A stretch of DNA of 64,000 nucleotides from Larkinella humicola. Its GTDB lineage: Bacteria; Bacteroidota; Bacteroidia; Cytophagales; Spirosomataceae. A program made the translations under genes and the position numbers. The stretch is from the NCBI RefSeq assembly GCF_008727875.1, contig NZ_VTWS01000001.1:1488001-1552000 (forward strand), written 5' to 3'. The notes beneath the pieces are model-generated. The model saw only the letters and a list, made by a program, of their open reading frames with translations, was not told the DNA's origin and searched no databases. Shown piece by piece: positions 41,080 through 50,170 of the stretch; position 1 is the first letter of the stretch; the number at the start of each line of letters is the position of its first letter.

Positions 41080-44000
41080 TTAAAATCCTACGTTAAGTCC
41101 GAACAGAAGGGTTTTGGCCGCCGGGTAGCTGGCATAGTCGAAGCCCTGGCTCCGGCTGTCCTGACCAAACCGGTTTACTTCCGGATCATACCCCGAATAG
41201 TTGGTCCAGGTCAGGTAGTTCTGCGCCGTTGCATAGACCCGTACCGACTGAATTTTCAGCCCTTTGAGCACGGAGGCCGGTAAGTTGTACGCCAGTTGAA
41301 TGTTTTTCAGCCGCAGGTACGACCCATCTTCAATCTGCCGGGTCGACACGCGGTTGGCAGGCCGGGTGGTCGAGGCCCGTGGGATGTCGGTATTGGTGTT
41401 CGTAGGCGTCCAGCGGTTCAGCATATCCCGGCTCTGGTTGGTGGTCGCGTTCAGGTATTCGAGTTCGTAGCGGTTGGCATTCAGGATGCTGTTTCCGTAA
41501 ACCCCCTGAAAGAATGCCGTCAGTTCCAACCCTTTATACGAGAAAGTATTGCTGATCCCGCCGATGAACTTGGGTTGCGACCGGCCAATGATCGTCCGGT
41601 CGTTGTCATCGATTTTCTTGTCGCCGTTCAGATCCAGGTATTTGCGGTCGCCCGGTTTTCGGGCCTGCGGATCGGCCAGGGCCGTCAGCTCATCCGTGGT
41701 TTGGTACAGGCCGTTGGTCACGTAGCCAAAGAACGACCCCAGCGGTTCGCCCACCCGAATGATCCCGGAGTTGAGGCCCTGGCCGATGTTGGCGACACTC
41801 CCGGCGAAAATCTGGGGGGCTCCACCAATATCAAGCACTTTGTTGCGGTTGAGGGCAAAGTTAAAGTCGGTGTTCCACTTGAAGGCTCCCACCAGATTGC
41901 GCGACGAGATGCTGAGTTCGATGCCTTTGTTCTCCACTTTGCCAAGGTTTTTTATGGCACTGGAAAAACCCGACGTACTCGGAACCGTCACATTCAACAG
42001 CAGGTCTTTCGTCCGTTTCAGATACGCATCGGCGGTCAGGGTAATCCGGTCGTTCAGAAAACCGACGTCCACCCCTACATCAGCCTGCGAAGTGGTTTCC
42101 CACGACAGATCCGGGTTGGCAATCTGGTTCGGGCCCAGTCCCGTCGAAACCGTGTTTCCAAATACGTAGTTTTGAGTACCCAGCAGCGAATACGCCGGGT
42201 AGTTGCCAATTCCATCCTGGTTACCGGTCGTACCGTACGTCATTCGCAGTTTCAGATCACTGATCACGGCATTGTTCTTCAAAAAGGCTTCTTCCGAAAC
42301 CCGCCAGGCCAGGGCCGCCGAGGGGAAATAACCAAATCGGTTGTTCGCGCCAAACCGGGAAGAACCGTCGGTTCGGAACGAAGCCGTCAGCAGGTATTTG
42401 TCTTTGTAGCCGTAATTCAGCCGCGCCAGGTAGGATTGCAGTCCCCAGGTGCCGATGCTCGATTCGGGCGTCAAGGGCACCGAACCGGAGGCCAGGTTGC
42501 TCGAACCCAGGTTGTCGTTCACAAAATTACGTGCCTGCGCCCGGTTGGCTTCCGTCCGGCTGGCCTGCTGCGTATACCCAATCAGGGCCGTTACGTTGTG
42601 GTCGTTGTTGAAGGTACGGGTGTAGGTCAGCAGGTTTTCGTTAAGCCACGTAATGGCCTGTGAATTAAAGATAGCCGCCGATCCGCCCTGAGCCAGACCA
42701 CTCGAAACCGAGCGGGGCAGATACGAATCCTGTTTTTGCAAAATACCGTCGATTCCCAGCGATACGCGCAGGCTCAGGCCATCAATGATCTGGTAATCCC
42801 CGAAAATACTACCAAAAACGCGGTAGGCGGTATTGCGGTTTTTGTTGTCGCGGGCCAGCGCCACCGGGTTGTCGGCGGTGAAAGCCAGGGCCGGATTGGT
42901 CAGCAGATAGGAACCGTCGGCGTTCCGAACCGGCAGAATGGGCGGAAACTGGAGCGCGGCCATCGTCACCAGACCAGCACTGCCCAAATCGCCGTCCGAA
43001 CGGGCCTGGTTCGTAACGGTGCGGTTGACGGTCAGGCTGTTGCCAATTTTGATTTTACTGGTCAGCTTGCGGTCCAGATTGACCCGGAACGAGTACCGGT
43101 CAAAATCGGAGTTGACAATCACGCCGTTTTGTTTGAAATAACCGCCTGCAATGGCATACTGTGTTTTTTCATCCCCTCCGCTAATCGATAATTGGTAGTT
43201 GGAAATGGGGGCCTGCCGGAAAATCTCATCCTGCCAGTCGGTGCCTTCACCAAATGCATCGACCTGCGCGGGCGTATACACCGCCGGGCGGCCTTCGTTC
43301 GTGTTGGCGTCGTTGACGAACTGGGCGTATTCCCGTCCGTTCAAAACCGGGTATTTCCGGCGCACATTCTGAATCCCGTAATAGGTATCGAAGGTGATGG
43401 TCGATTTTCCGGCCTTTCCCCGCTTTGTCGTGATAATCACCACGCCATTCGCGCCCCGCGACCCGTAAATGGCCGTAGACGACGCATCTTTCAGCACCGA
43501 AATCGACTCGATATCGCTGGGATTGAGCGTACTTAGCACGTTGAAACTTGAGCCAGAGTTGGCTCCATCGTTTTTGAAGGGAATACCGTCGATGACATAC
43601 AGTGGCTCGTTGTCGCCCTGGATCGAGTTGCCACCCCGGATGCGAATGCTGGTCGAGCCGCCCGGCGCACCCGAGTTCTGGGTAATCTGGACACCTGCCG
43701 CCCGGCCCTGCAACGCCTGATCGAGCGACGTGACGGCCACTTTGCGAATTTCTTCGACCGGAACCGTGGCCACGGCCCCCGTCAGATCGCTCTTTTTCAC
43801 CTGACCGTAGCCGACCACCACCACTTCGTTCAGCGATTTGGTATCCGGCACCAGTTGAATATCGATCACGGAGCGGTTTTGCACCAACTGCTCCTTACTC
43901 ACATACCCAACAAAGCTGTAAACCAGGGTAGTCGCTTCATTGGGAATGCTCAATTGGTAACGTCCCTGCACGTCGGTCGTTGTTCCGCGTGAAGTGCCTT

Positions 44001-44556
44001 TCACGACCACACTGACGCCGGGCAGCCCCTCGCCGGTTTCGCTCGTGACCCGTCCGGTTATCCGGACATCGGCCCGGGTCGTTTCAATGGGCTGAATGGT
44101 CGACAGACTCATCAGGCCATCCAGCGAAACGGGGCCGGTTCCGGCGGTTGCGGATGTGGCGGCAACGGGTACACTAATTGTTGTCCGCTCGTTTTTAGGC
44201 GGCAAAATCAGATACGCCCCGGACCGCAGTTTTTTAAACCGCATCCCGTACTTCTTCAGTAACAGGTTGAGATTGGTTTCCAGCCGGGCATTGAGGTTGA
44301 GCGGTTCGGCCGGGCTCAGGTGACGTGCCACGACTGATTCTTCGAATAAAATATCGACGCCATAATAGTCCTTCAATTGCAACAGGGTGTTTTTCAGCGG
44401 CTGGCTCACCCCAAGGGTGGGCGTGGTTTTCCCGGATTGGGCGTGGTCGGTTTGCTGGGGCGTTCGGACAAAAGCCAGCGTCTGGGCTACGGCGTGGCCG
44501 TAACCGACACTGAGCAACCAGCCAGTGGCCAGTGCAAGCGGTATTGATTTTCTCAT
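41080..44556 (-). CDS. susC: SusC/RagA-family TonB-dependent transporter with STN domain
   Basis: An 1158-residue outer-membrane transporter. After the signal peptide (LALATGWLLSVGYGHAVAQ) come a secretin/TonB N-terminal (STN) domain at about 50-120 (LLQLKDYYGVDILFEESV) and a carboxypeptidase-regulatory-like domain (VRITGRVTSETGEGLPGVSV). The plug follows (LNEVVVVGYGQVKKSDLTGA; SIRIRGGNSIQGDNEPLYVI), then a long barrel ending in LLFGLNVGF. The STN domain signals to a FecR anti-sigma factor, and FecR and a sigma factor are encoded just upstream. The start ATG overlaps the FecR stop by four bases. The transported substrate is unknown. The symbol denotes family only. Confidence 0.93.
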   Translation of the reverse strand: MRKSIPLALATGWLLSVGYGHAVAQTLAFVRTPQQTDHAQSGKTTPTLGVSQPLKNTLLQLKDYYGVDILFEESVVARHLSPAEPLNLNARLETNLNLLLKKYGMRFKKLRSGAYLILPPKNERTTISVPVAATSATAGTGPVSLDGLMSLSTIQPIETTRADVRITGRVTSETGEGLPGVSVVVKGTSRGTTTDVQGRYQLSIPNEATTLVYSFVGYVSKEQLVQNRSVIDIQLVPDTKSLNEVVVVGYGQVKKSDLTGAVATVPVEEIRKVAVTSLDQALQGRAAGVQITQNSGAPGGSTSIRIRGGNSIQGDNEPLYVIDGIPFKNDGANSGSSFNVLSTLNPSDIESISVLKDASSTAIYGSRGANGVVIITTKRGKAGKSTITFDTYYGIQNVRRKYPVLNGREYAQFVNDANTNEGRPAVYTPAQVDAFGEGTDWQDEIFRQAPISNYQLSISGGDEKTQYAIAGGYFKQNGVIVNSDFDRYSFRVNLDRKLTSKIKIGNSLTVNRTVTNQARSDGDLGSAGLVTMAALQFPPILPVRNADGSYLLTNPALAFTADNPVALARDNKNRNTAYRVFGSIFGDYQIIDGLSLRVSLGIDGILQKQDSYLPRSVSSGLAQGGSAAIFNSQAITWLNENLLTYTRTFNNDHNVTALIGYTQQASRTEANRAQARNFVNDNLGSSNLASGSVPLTPESSIGTWGLQSYLARLNYGYKDKYLLTASFRTDGSSRFGANNRFGYFPSAALAWRVSEEAFLKNNAVISDLKLRMTYGTTGNQDGIGNYPAYSLLGTQNYVFGNTVSTGLGPNQIANPDLSWETTSQADVGVDVGFLNDRITLTADAYLKRTKDLLLNVTVPSTSGFSSAIKNLGKVENKGIELSISSRNLVGAFKWNTDFNFALNRNKVLDIGGAPQIFAGSVANIGQGLNSGIIRVGEPLGSFFGYVTNGLYQTTDELTALADPQARKPGDRKYLDLNGDKKIDDNDRTIIGRSQPKFIGGISNTFSYKGLELTAFFQGVYGNSILNANRYELEYLNATTNQSRDMLNRWTPTNTNTDIPRASTTRPANRVSTRQIEDGSYLRLKNIQLAYNLPASVLKGLKIQSVRVYATAQNYLTWTNYSGYDPEVNRFGQDSRSQGFDYASYPAAKTLLFGLNVGF

Positions 44557-45572
44557 TGGGTAAGTGGGATTTCGGTAGGGGTTGAAAAAATGAGATTCTG
44601 GTCGCGGTGGCTGAGTTTCAGATCCAGCAGTTCGGCAAGGGCCTCGGCCAGTTCGTCGGAGGAACCGGCGCGAATGGTACCCGTCAGCGTTCGCCGGGCG
44701 AGCGCCGGATCGGCGAGTTGCGCGTTGACGCCAAAAACCGCCCGAATCTGGCGTACCACTTCGCGCAGAGAGGTATTGTTGAAACTAAAAAGCCGGTAGC
44801 GCCAATGGGCAAAGCGGGTGGTGTCCCTTTGTTGTTGTAAGCGCAAGGCTCCTTTTTCATCGAGCCGTACCCAGTCGCCGGGTTTCATCAGCAGGTTTTG
44901 CACCGGTTGATTGGCGGTTTTGTAGTGGAGGTTCACTTTCCCCCGCTTCAGCACCACTTCGGCGTGAGAGGCCCGGCTTCGCACCGAAAATTCCGTTCCT
45001 AATACCTCCACCTCCAGGCCATCCGTTGCCTGAACGACAAAGGGTTGGTGCGTGGAAAGGTGCTTCACGTCAAAAACCGCATCGCCTTTCAGGGCCACCC
45101 GCCGGGAAAACCAGCCGTAGCCCATCCGGGGCAATTGCAGAGACGAGTTGCTGTTGAGTGCCACCGTAGAGCCGTCGGGCAGGTTCAGCGAACGGAGTTG
45201 GTAGGCGTTGGTCGTAATGGTCTGGTAGAAAAGCGGTTTCCGAAACAACCAGCCGCCAGCCAGCAACACGAACGTGAGGGAAGCCGCGATCAGCCAGCGG
45301 GCCGGATGCCAGAACGGGCGGATTTCCTCCGGCAGCGATCGGATCACCCGGGCCGGTGCTTTGTCCGGATTGTCGAGCCGTTGCCGGAACTGGTCGAGGT
45401 GATGCGCGAAGTCGGGGGCATATTGCGGAAAGCTCCGCTCCCATTCGTCCAGCCACTGAAAATACGTTTCCCGGCTGGCCGGGCGCGTCAGCCATTCGCC
45501 GATCACTTTCTGCTGGACCGACGTGGCCTGACCGGCAAAGTACGTAAACAACAATTCTTTGGTAGGTTCCAT
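44553..45572 (-). CDS. FecR-family anti-sigma factor
   Basis: A 339-residue regulator. The cytoplasmic N-terminal part binds the sigma factor (LFTYFAGQATSVQQKVIGEWL). One membrane helix (WLIAASLTFVLLAGGWLF) lies near residue 95. The periplasmic FecR domain has LNLPDGSTVALNSNSSLQLP and VEVLGTEFSVRS, and a C-terminal DUF4974-like region is present (NNTSLREVVRQIRAVFGVNA). In this circuit, substrate binding to the STN-containing SusC frees the sigma factor through FecR. It lies 22 bases after the sigma gene and overlaps susC as ATGA, so all three are co-transcribed. Confidence 0.93.
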   Translation of the reverse strand: MEPTKELLFTYFAGQATSVQQKVIGEWLTRPASRETYFQWLDEWERSFPQYAPDFAHHLDQFRQRLDNPDKAPARVIRSLPEEIRPFWHPARWLIAASLTFVLLAGGWLFRKPLFYQTITTNAYQLRSLNLPDGSTVALNSNSSLQLPRMGYGWFSRRVALKGDAVFDVKHLSTHQPFVVQATDGLEVEVLGTEFSVRSRASHAEVVLKRGKVNLHYKTANQPVQNLLMKPGDWVRLDEKGALRLQQQRDTTRFAHWRYRLFSFNNTSLREVVRQIRAVFGVNAQLADPALARRTLTGTIRAGSSDELAEALAELLDLKLSHRDQNLIFSTPTEIPLTQ

Positions 45573-45594
45573 GATGAGGTGTATATCGGTGAGG

Positions 45595-46275
45595 CTACGC
45601 GAAAACCGTCAGCAGAAGCAGCCCATAACTAATCAGTTTCTGGTTTCGGAGAAATTGCCGAACCGTTGAAATGGCCTGTAACAAGTGATTTTCGACGGTT
45701 TTGGGGGAAAGCGTCAGCTCGCTGGCAATTTCCTTGTAGGATTTCCCTTCGAACCGGCTCAACAAAAACACGCGTTGCCGCTGGGGCGATAATTGCTGAA
45801 CGGCCTGTTCAAGGGCGCGGTACAGTTCGTCCTGTTGCAAGAGCCGGTCGGGCTGCATGGCGTCCTGATCGGGCTGATCGAGGTCGTCGGGCAGCGGTTC
45901 CTGGCGGCTCAGCTCCCACCGCAGGCTGTTGTAGGCCCGGTTGCGAACCGCCTGGTAGAGATACGCCCGGTACGATCCCTTGATCTGTTTGTAAAGTTCT
46001 TTCTGGTAGAAGGTATAGAACAAATCCGCGACCACATCTTCGGCCACCTGCCGGTCGTAGACAAACCGGATGGCGTGGCTGCACAGGGGCGCGAAATACT
46101 GCCGGAAGAGCAGTTCACAGCCGAGTTTCGGGTCGGCGGCAAAGGCATTGCGGATGAACAACTCGCTGTCGGCACTCACCGGAACCGGGGTCGCAGCATC
46201 GCTCCTGAGCAGTGGCGGTGGACCGCCGGGATTTGGGTCGGGAGAGGGCCGGAATGGAAACGCGTTGGCTGGCAT
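45595..46275 (-). CDS. ECF RNA polymerase sigma factor, Bacteroidetes SusC-linked type
   Basis: A 226-residue sigma factor. A Pro-rich leader of about 40 residues precedes region 2 (LFRQYFAPLCSHAIRFVYDR, AEDVVADLFYTFYQKE, YLYQAVRNRAYN). Region 4 follows (LSPQRQRVFLLSRFEGKSYK, then EIASELTLSPKTVENHL). A hydrophobic C-terminus (SYGLLLLTVFA) is typical of this subfamily. It should direct transcription of its own locus (FecR, SusC, SusD, hydrolase, oxidoreductase) when released from FecR. It is the first gene of that locus; no exact TAnnTTTG promoter was found upstream. Confidence 0.93.
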   Translation of the reverse strand: MPANAFPFRPSPDPNPGGPPPLLRSDAATPVPVSADSELFIRNAFAADPKLGCELLFRQYFAPLCSHAIRFVYDRQVAEDVVADLFYTFYQKELYKQIKGSYRAYLYQAVRNRAYNSLRWELSRQEPLPDDLDQPDQDAMQPDRLLQQDELYRALEQAVQQLSPQRQRVFLLSRFEGKSYKEIASELTLSPKTVENHLLQAISTVRQFLRNQKLISYGLLLLTVFA

Positions 46276-46426
46276 CGGTCAAAGGGTCTGGTACAGTGAA
46301 GACAAGTTAGTACCAAAAATCCCCCAATCGATTTTTATTTTTTATGTTTAAAATGCAAAAAAAGAATCCATACAAGGTGACGATACCCATCCTGGCACCG
46401 TCTAATTCCTGTTATTATCGATGGTC

Positions 46427-46887
46427 ATGCCAAACAACTACACCCAGCTTTACATCCAGACGGTTTTTGCGGTCAAACACCGTCATGGCCTGATTCGGGT
46501 TGAATGGAAAGAAGATTTGTACCGCTATATGACCGGGATTGTCCAGAATCAGGGCATAAAATCCTTGCGATCAATGGAATGCCCGATCACGTTCATGTAT
46601 TTTTGGGTCTGAATCCGAATCAGGCGGTTTCGTCACTCCTGCAAGACCTGAAAGGCGACTCTTCCAAATGGATGAATGATCAGCGTTTAATTAAAGGCCG
46701 TTTCGAGTGGCAGTCGGGCTACGGTGCTTTTTCCTACGGGCAATCTCAAATCGACCGTGTGGTGCGTTACATTAAAAATCAGGAAGAGCACCACCGTACG
46801 ATGACGTTTTTGGAAGAGTCTACCACCTTCCTGAAAAAGTTCAATGTACCTTTCGACGCGCGGTATATTTTCAAAGCGGTAGAATAA
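46427..46887 (+). pseudogene. IS200/IS605-like Y1 (RAYT-type) transposase, frameshifted
   Basis: Two overlapping frames together encode one transposase of about 153 residues. The first frame runs from ATG at 46427 (MPNNYTQLYIQTVFAVKHRH) to about YMTGIVQNQG. The second continues with GHKILAINGMPDHVHVFLGL and on to the stop at 46887. The break lies at the GGG run 46552-46554: restoring one G would give CAG GGG CAT and join the frames. The HUH motif (DHVHVF) and the catalytic-tyrosine helix (RVVRYIKNQEEHH) are intact in the second frame. Enzymes of this family cut single-stranded DNA at hairpins, and REP-like hairpins follow immediately. A sequencing error cannot be excluded. Confidence 0.85.
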
Positions 46888-46911
46888 AATTAATGAGATG
46901 GTAATTTTCCC

Positions 46912-47232
46912 GTCGCGTTAGCGACGAAATGTTTGTAGCAACCCGATCGTCTCAACATGTCTCCGGTAGCGAACGAACCAACCGAGCCACACACATCAGC
47001 AAAAAATGGTTTCGTCGCTACACGACGAGCCGATGGGTGGGTCAAGGTTCTTACTACAAACATTGGGTCGCTAACGCGACCGATCATCCAAACGCCCGAA
47101 AACGAGTCGCGTAGCGACGAAATGTTTGTATAAAACCGAACTACTCAGTATGTACCCGGTCGCGTTAGCGACCCAATGTTTGTAGCAACCGAACGATCTC
47201 CACGAAATCCATGGTTGCGTAGCGACCAAACC
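46912..47232. repeat. Cluster of REP-like palindromic repeats
   Basis: Copies with core GTCGCGTTAGCGAC followed by AATGTTTGTAG and ending ACC occur at 46912-46943 (+), 47046-47080 (-), 47106-47137 (+) and 47159-47190 (+). Partial copies lie at 47008-47026 (-) and 47213-47232. Head-to-head and head-to-tail pairs resemble bacterial interspersed mosaic elements. They begin 24 bases after a RAYT-like transposase gene. No gene is present in this 400-base gap. Confidence 0.85.
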
Positions 47233-47240
47233 AATCTGAA

Positions 47241-47274
47241 ACAAAAAACGCCCGACTTCATCAGCCGGGCGTTT
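47241..47274 (-). terminator. Rho-independent terminator of clpB
   Basis: Nine-base-pair stem (47246-47254 with 47266-47274), 11-base loop and a T-run on the minus strand, located 20 bases after the clpB stop. Confidence 0.8.
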
Positions 47275-47293
47275 CCAATCCAGTACCAGCGCG

Positions 47294-49939
47294 TTAGTCT
47301 AACGCCGGAATCACTTTATCAAGGTTGTAAAACAGAATATCTTCCTTGCCGTTTTCGCCTTCGTTCATCATCATGCCGACCACAGCATTTTTCTGAATCC
47401 GGCCCGCCAGAATCTCCTTCGACAGGGCGTTCAGGATGCGCCGTTGCATGACGCGTTTCAACGGACGGGCGCCAAACTGCGGGTCGAAACCTTCTTCGGC
47501 GAGTTTGTCAAGTACTTCCTGATCGGCTTCGATGGTAATGCCCTGCTCGGCCAGCCGGTCCTGAATGTGCTTGAACTGCAGCCCCACGATCTTGCGGATT
47601 TCTCGTTTGGTCAACGGCTGGAACATCACCAGCTCGTCGATCCGGTTCAGAAACTCAGGGCGCAGCGTCTGTTTCAGCAACTCAAAAACTTCGTCTTTGG
47701 TATCTTCAATGATCTGCTCCCGATTCCAGTCTTCCATTTGCGCAAACCGCTCGCGGATGATGTGGCTCCCGATGTTCGACGTCATGATCACAATCGTGTT
47801 CTTGAAACTGGCCACCCGGCCTTTGCTATCGGTCAGCCGGCCGTCGTCCAGCACCTGCAACAGGATGTTGAACACGTCGGGGTGCGCTTTTTCGATCTCA
47901 TCCAGCAGAATAACGCTGTACGGTTTCCGGCGGACGGCTTCGGTCAACTGACCGCCTTCATCGTAGCCGATGTAGCCCGGAGGAGCGCCAATCAGGCGGC
48001 TGACGGCGTGGCGTTCCTGAAACTCGGACATATCGATCCGCACCAGCGAGTTCTCGTCGTTGAACAGATAATCGGCCAGGGCCTTCGCCAGCTCGGTTTT
48101 TCCGACGCCGGTCGTTCCCAAGAAGATGAACGAACCCAGCGGACGTTTCGGGTCCTGCATCCCGGCGCGGCTCCGGCGAACCGCATCGGCCACCGCCTGA
48201 ATGGCTTCTTCCTGCCCCGCTACGCGTTTCGCCAGTTCGTCTTCCAGGTGTAGCAGTTTTTCCCGTTCCGACTCCATCATCCGGCTCACCGGAATACCCG
48301 TCCATTTGGCCACCACCTCCGCAATATCGTCGGCGGTCACCTCCTCCTGCAACAGGTTCTGGCCGTCGCCTTCCGATTTAACCAGCTCATCCAGACGGTT
48401 TTGCATTTCGGGCAGACGACCGTAGCGAATCTCGGCCACCTTGCCGTAATCGCCCGACCGTTCGGCCTGCTCGGCTTCCGACTTCAGTTGATCGAGTTGT
48501 TCTTTCAACGTCCGGACTTCGTTCACCGACTGTTTCTCCACCTCCCAGCGCGCTTTCAGGCTGTTCCGCAGTTCGTTGAGGTCTTCAATTTGCCGGTTCA
48601 AAACGCTTTCCTTGTCACGGTCGGACTCCCGGCGAATGGCTTCCCGTTCAATTTCCAACTGCATGATCCGGCGGTTCAGTTCGTCGAGTTCTTCCGGCAC
48701 CGAGTCGATTTCCAGCCGCATTTTCGCAGCCGCTTCGTCCATGAGGTCAATGGCTTTGTCGGGCAAAAACCGGTCGGAAATGTAACGGTTTGAAAGTTCG
48801 ACGGCGGCAATGACCGCGTCGTCCTTGATCCGAACGCCGTGGTGCAATTCGTATTTTTCCTTGATCCCCCGCAAAATTGAAATCGCATCTTTCACATCCG
48901 GTTCGTCCACCAGAACCGTCTGGAACCGGCGCTCAAGGGCTTTATCCTTTTCAATGTATTTCTGGTATTCTTTCAGCGTGGTGGCACCGATGGCGTGCAA
49001 TTCACCCCGCGCCAACGCCGGTTTCAACAAGTTGGCCGCATCCATCGCGCCATCTCCTCCGCCAGCCCCCGCCCCAATCAGGGTGTGAATCTCGTCGATA
49101 AACAGCACGATTTCGCCCTCGGAATCCGTCACTTCCTTGATAACCGCCTTCAGCCGTTCTTCAAATTCGCCCTTGTATTTCGCACCCGCCACGAGCAAAC
49201 CCATGTCGAGCGACACGATAATTTTCGATTTCAGGTTTTCGGGAACGTCGCCCTGCACAATCCGTTGGGCCAGCCCTTCGACAATGGCGGTTTTCCCAAC
49301 GCCCGGTTCACCGATCAGCATCGGGTTGTTTTTCGTCCGGCGACTCAGGATTTGCAACACCCGGCGAATCTCTTCGTCACGGCCAATCACGGGGTCAATT
49401 TTCCCTTTTTCGGCCAGTTCATTCAAATTTTTGCTATACCGCTCCAGGGAGCGGTATTTTGCTTCGGCATTGGGATCTTTCACAGGATTATTTTTTCCGC
49501 GTAACTCTTTAATGGCTTCTTTCAGTACTTTTTCAGTGAACCCGACGTCTTTCAACAGCGTCGCCACGGCGTCTTTGCCCCCCGAAAGTCCCAACAGAAT
49601 CAACTCGATGCTAACGTACTCATCGTCAAACTCTTTCAAAAGTTTGGTCGCTCGTTGCAAAGCCGAATTCAGGTCGTTTCCGAGGTATATGTTGGGAGTT
49701 CCCTGCGCGCCTACCGACACTTTCGGATACCCGTTCACAATGGCGTCCAGGGCCAGCGTCAGTTGGCTGGAATTAACGCCGGTTTTTTTCGACAGAAACC
49801 CCATTGTGTTGGGATCTTCGTCGATAATCGCTTTCAGCACGTGACCGGTTTCCACCGACTGCTGCTGATTTCCCTGCGCAATCTGGGCCGCCTGCTGGAT
49901 GACCTCCTGCGCTTTGATGGTGTAATTTGTTAAGTTCAT
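47294..49939 (-). CDS. clpB: ATP-dependent disaggregase ClpB
   Basis: An 881-residue Hsp100 chaperone, full length for the family. It extracts polypeptides from aggregates together with DnaK. Order of domains: N-terminal double Clp repeat ([20 protein letters not shown]), AAA1 with Walker [10 protein letters not shown] (Lys216) and Walker [13 protein letters not shown], a middle coiled coil (about 405-525, [19 protein letters not shown]), and AAA2 with GTTGVGKTE (Lys614), pore loop [13 protein letters not shown] and [10 protein letters not shown]. No ClpP-binding loop is evident. It is monocistronic with a clear terminator. I found no exact heat-shock or CIRCE-type operator upstream. Confidence 0.97.
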   Translation of the reverse strand: MNLTNYTIKAQEVIQQAAQIAQGNQQQSVETGHVLKAIIDEDPNTMGFLSKKTGVNSSQLTLALDAIVNGYPKVSVGAQGTPNIYLGNDLNSALQRATKLLKEFDDEYVSIELILLGLSGGKDAVATLLKDVGFTEKVLKEAIKELRGKNNPVKDPNAEAKYRSLERYSKNLNELAEKGKIDPVIGRDEEIRRVLQILSRRTKNNPMLIGEPGVGKTAIVEGLAQRIVQGDVPENLKSKIIVSLDMGLLVAGAKYKGEFEERLKAVIKEVTDSEGEIVLFIDEIHTLIGAGAGGGDGAMDAANLLKPALARGELHAIGATTLKEYQKYIEKDKALERRFQTVLVDEPDVKDAISILRGIKEKYELHHGVRIKDDAVIAAVELSNRYISDRFLPDKAIDLMDEAAAKMRLEIDSVPEELDELNRRIMQLEIEREAIRRESDRDKESVLNRQIEDLNELRNSLKARWEVEKQSVNEVRTLKEQLDQLKSEAEQAERSGDYGKVAEIRYGRLPEMQNRLDELVKSEGDGQNLLQEEVTADDIAEVVAKWTGIPVSRMMESEREKLLHLEDELAKRVAGQEEAIQAVADAVRRSRAGMQDPKRPLGSFIFLGTTGVGKTELAKALADYLFNDENSLVRIDMSEFQERHAVSRLIGAPPGYIGYDEGGQLTEAVRRKPYSVILLDEIEKAHPDVFNILLQVLDDGRLTDSKGRVASFKNTIVIMTSNIGSHIIRERFAQMEDWNREQIIEDTKDEVFELLKQTLRPEFLNRIDELVMFQPLTKREIRKIVGLQFKHIQDRLAEQGITIEADQEVLDKLAEEGFDPQFGARPLKRVMQRRILNALSKEILAGRIQKNAVVGMMMNEGENGKEDILFYNLDKVIPALD

Positions 49940-50105
49940 GGTTGTGGGTTAAACGCTTTACCGGCGTAACAACTACTGCCCGGTTTGCGTTTTCGTTGCT
50001 GTAATCTATTTATCAAAGAGCAGGCCAGCCGGGTTTTTCGGACAATTTGGCGGAGATTTAGTAAAAATCGATAAAATAATTGCCATAATGACACACGCAT
50101 CTAAA

Positions 50106-50142
50106 ACAAAACGGGGCAACTGATCTCTCAGGGTGCCCCGTT
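50106..50142 (-). terminator. Rho-independent terminator of the papain-like gene
   Basis: Stem of nine pairs (50110-50118 with 50134-50142) and a T-rich tract on the minus strand, 29 bases beyond the stop at 50171. Confidence 0.75.
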
Positions 50143-50170
50143 GGTTAATTCAGCAATACGGTTAGCCTCT

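Noticed and set aside
41296-42663. 455-residue plus-strand frame inside susC
   Set aside because: Antisense shadow of the TonB-dependent transporter barrel.
46912-47232. CRISPR-like repeat cluster
   Set aside because: Repeats are palindromic, in both orientations and irregularly spaced, with no cas genes; they fit REP elements.
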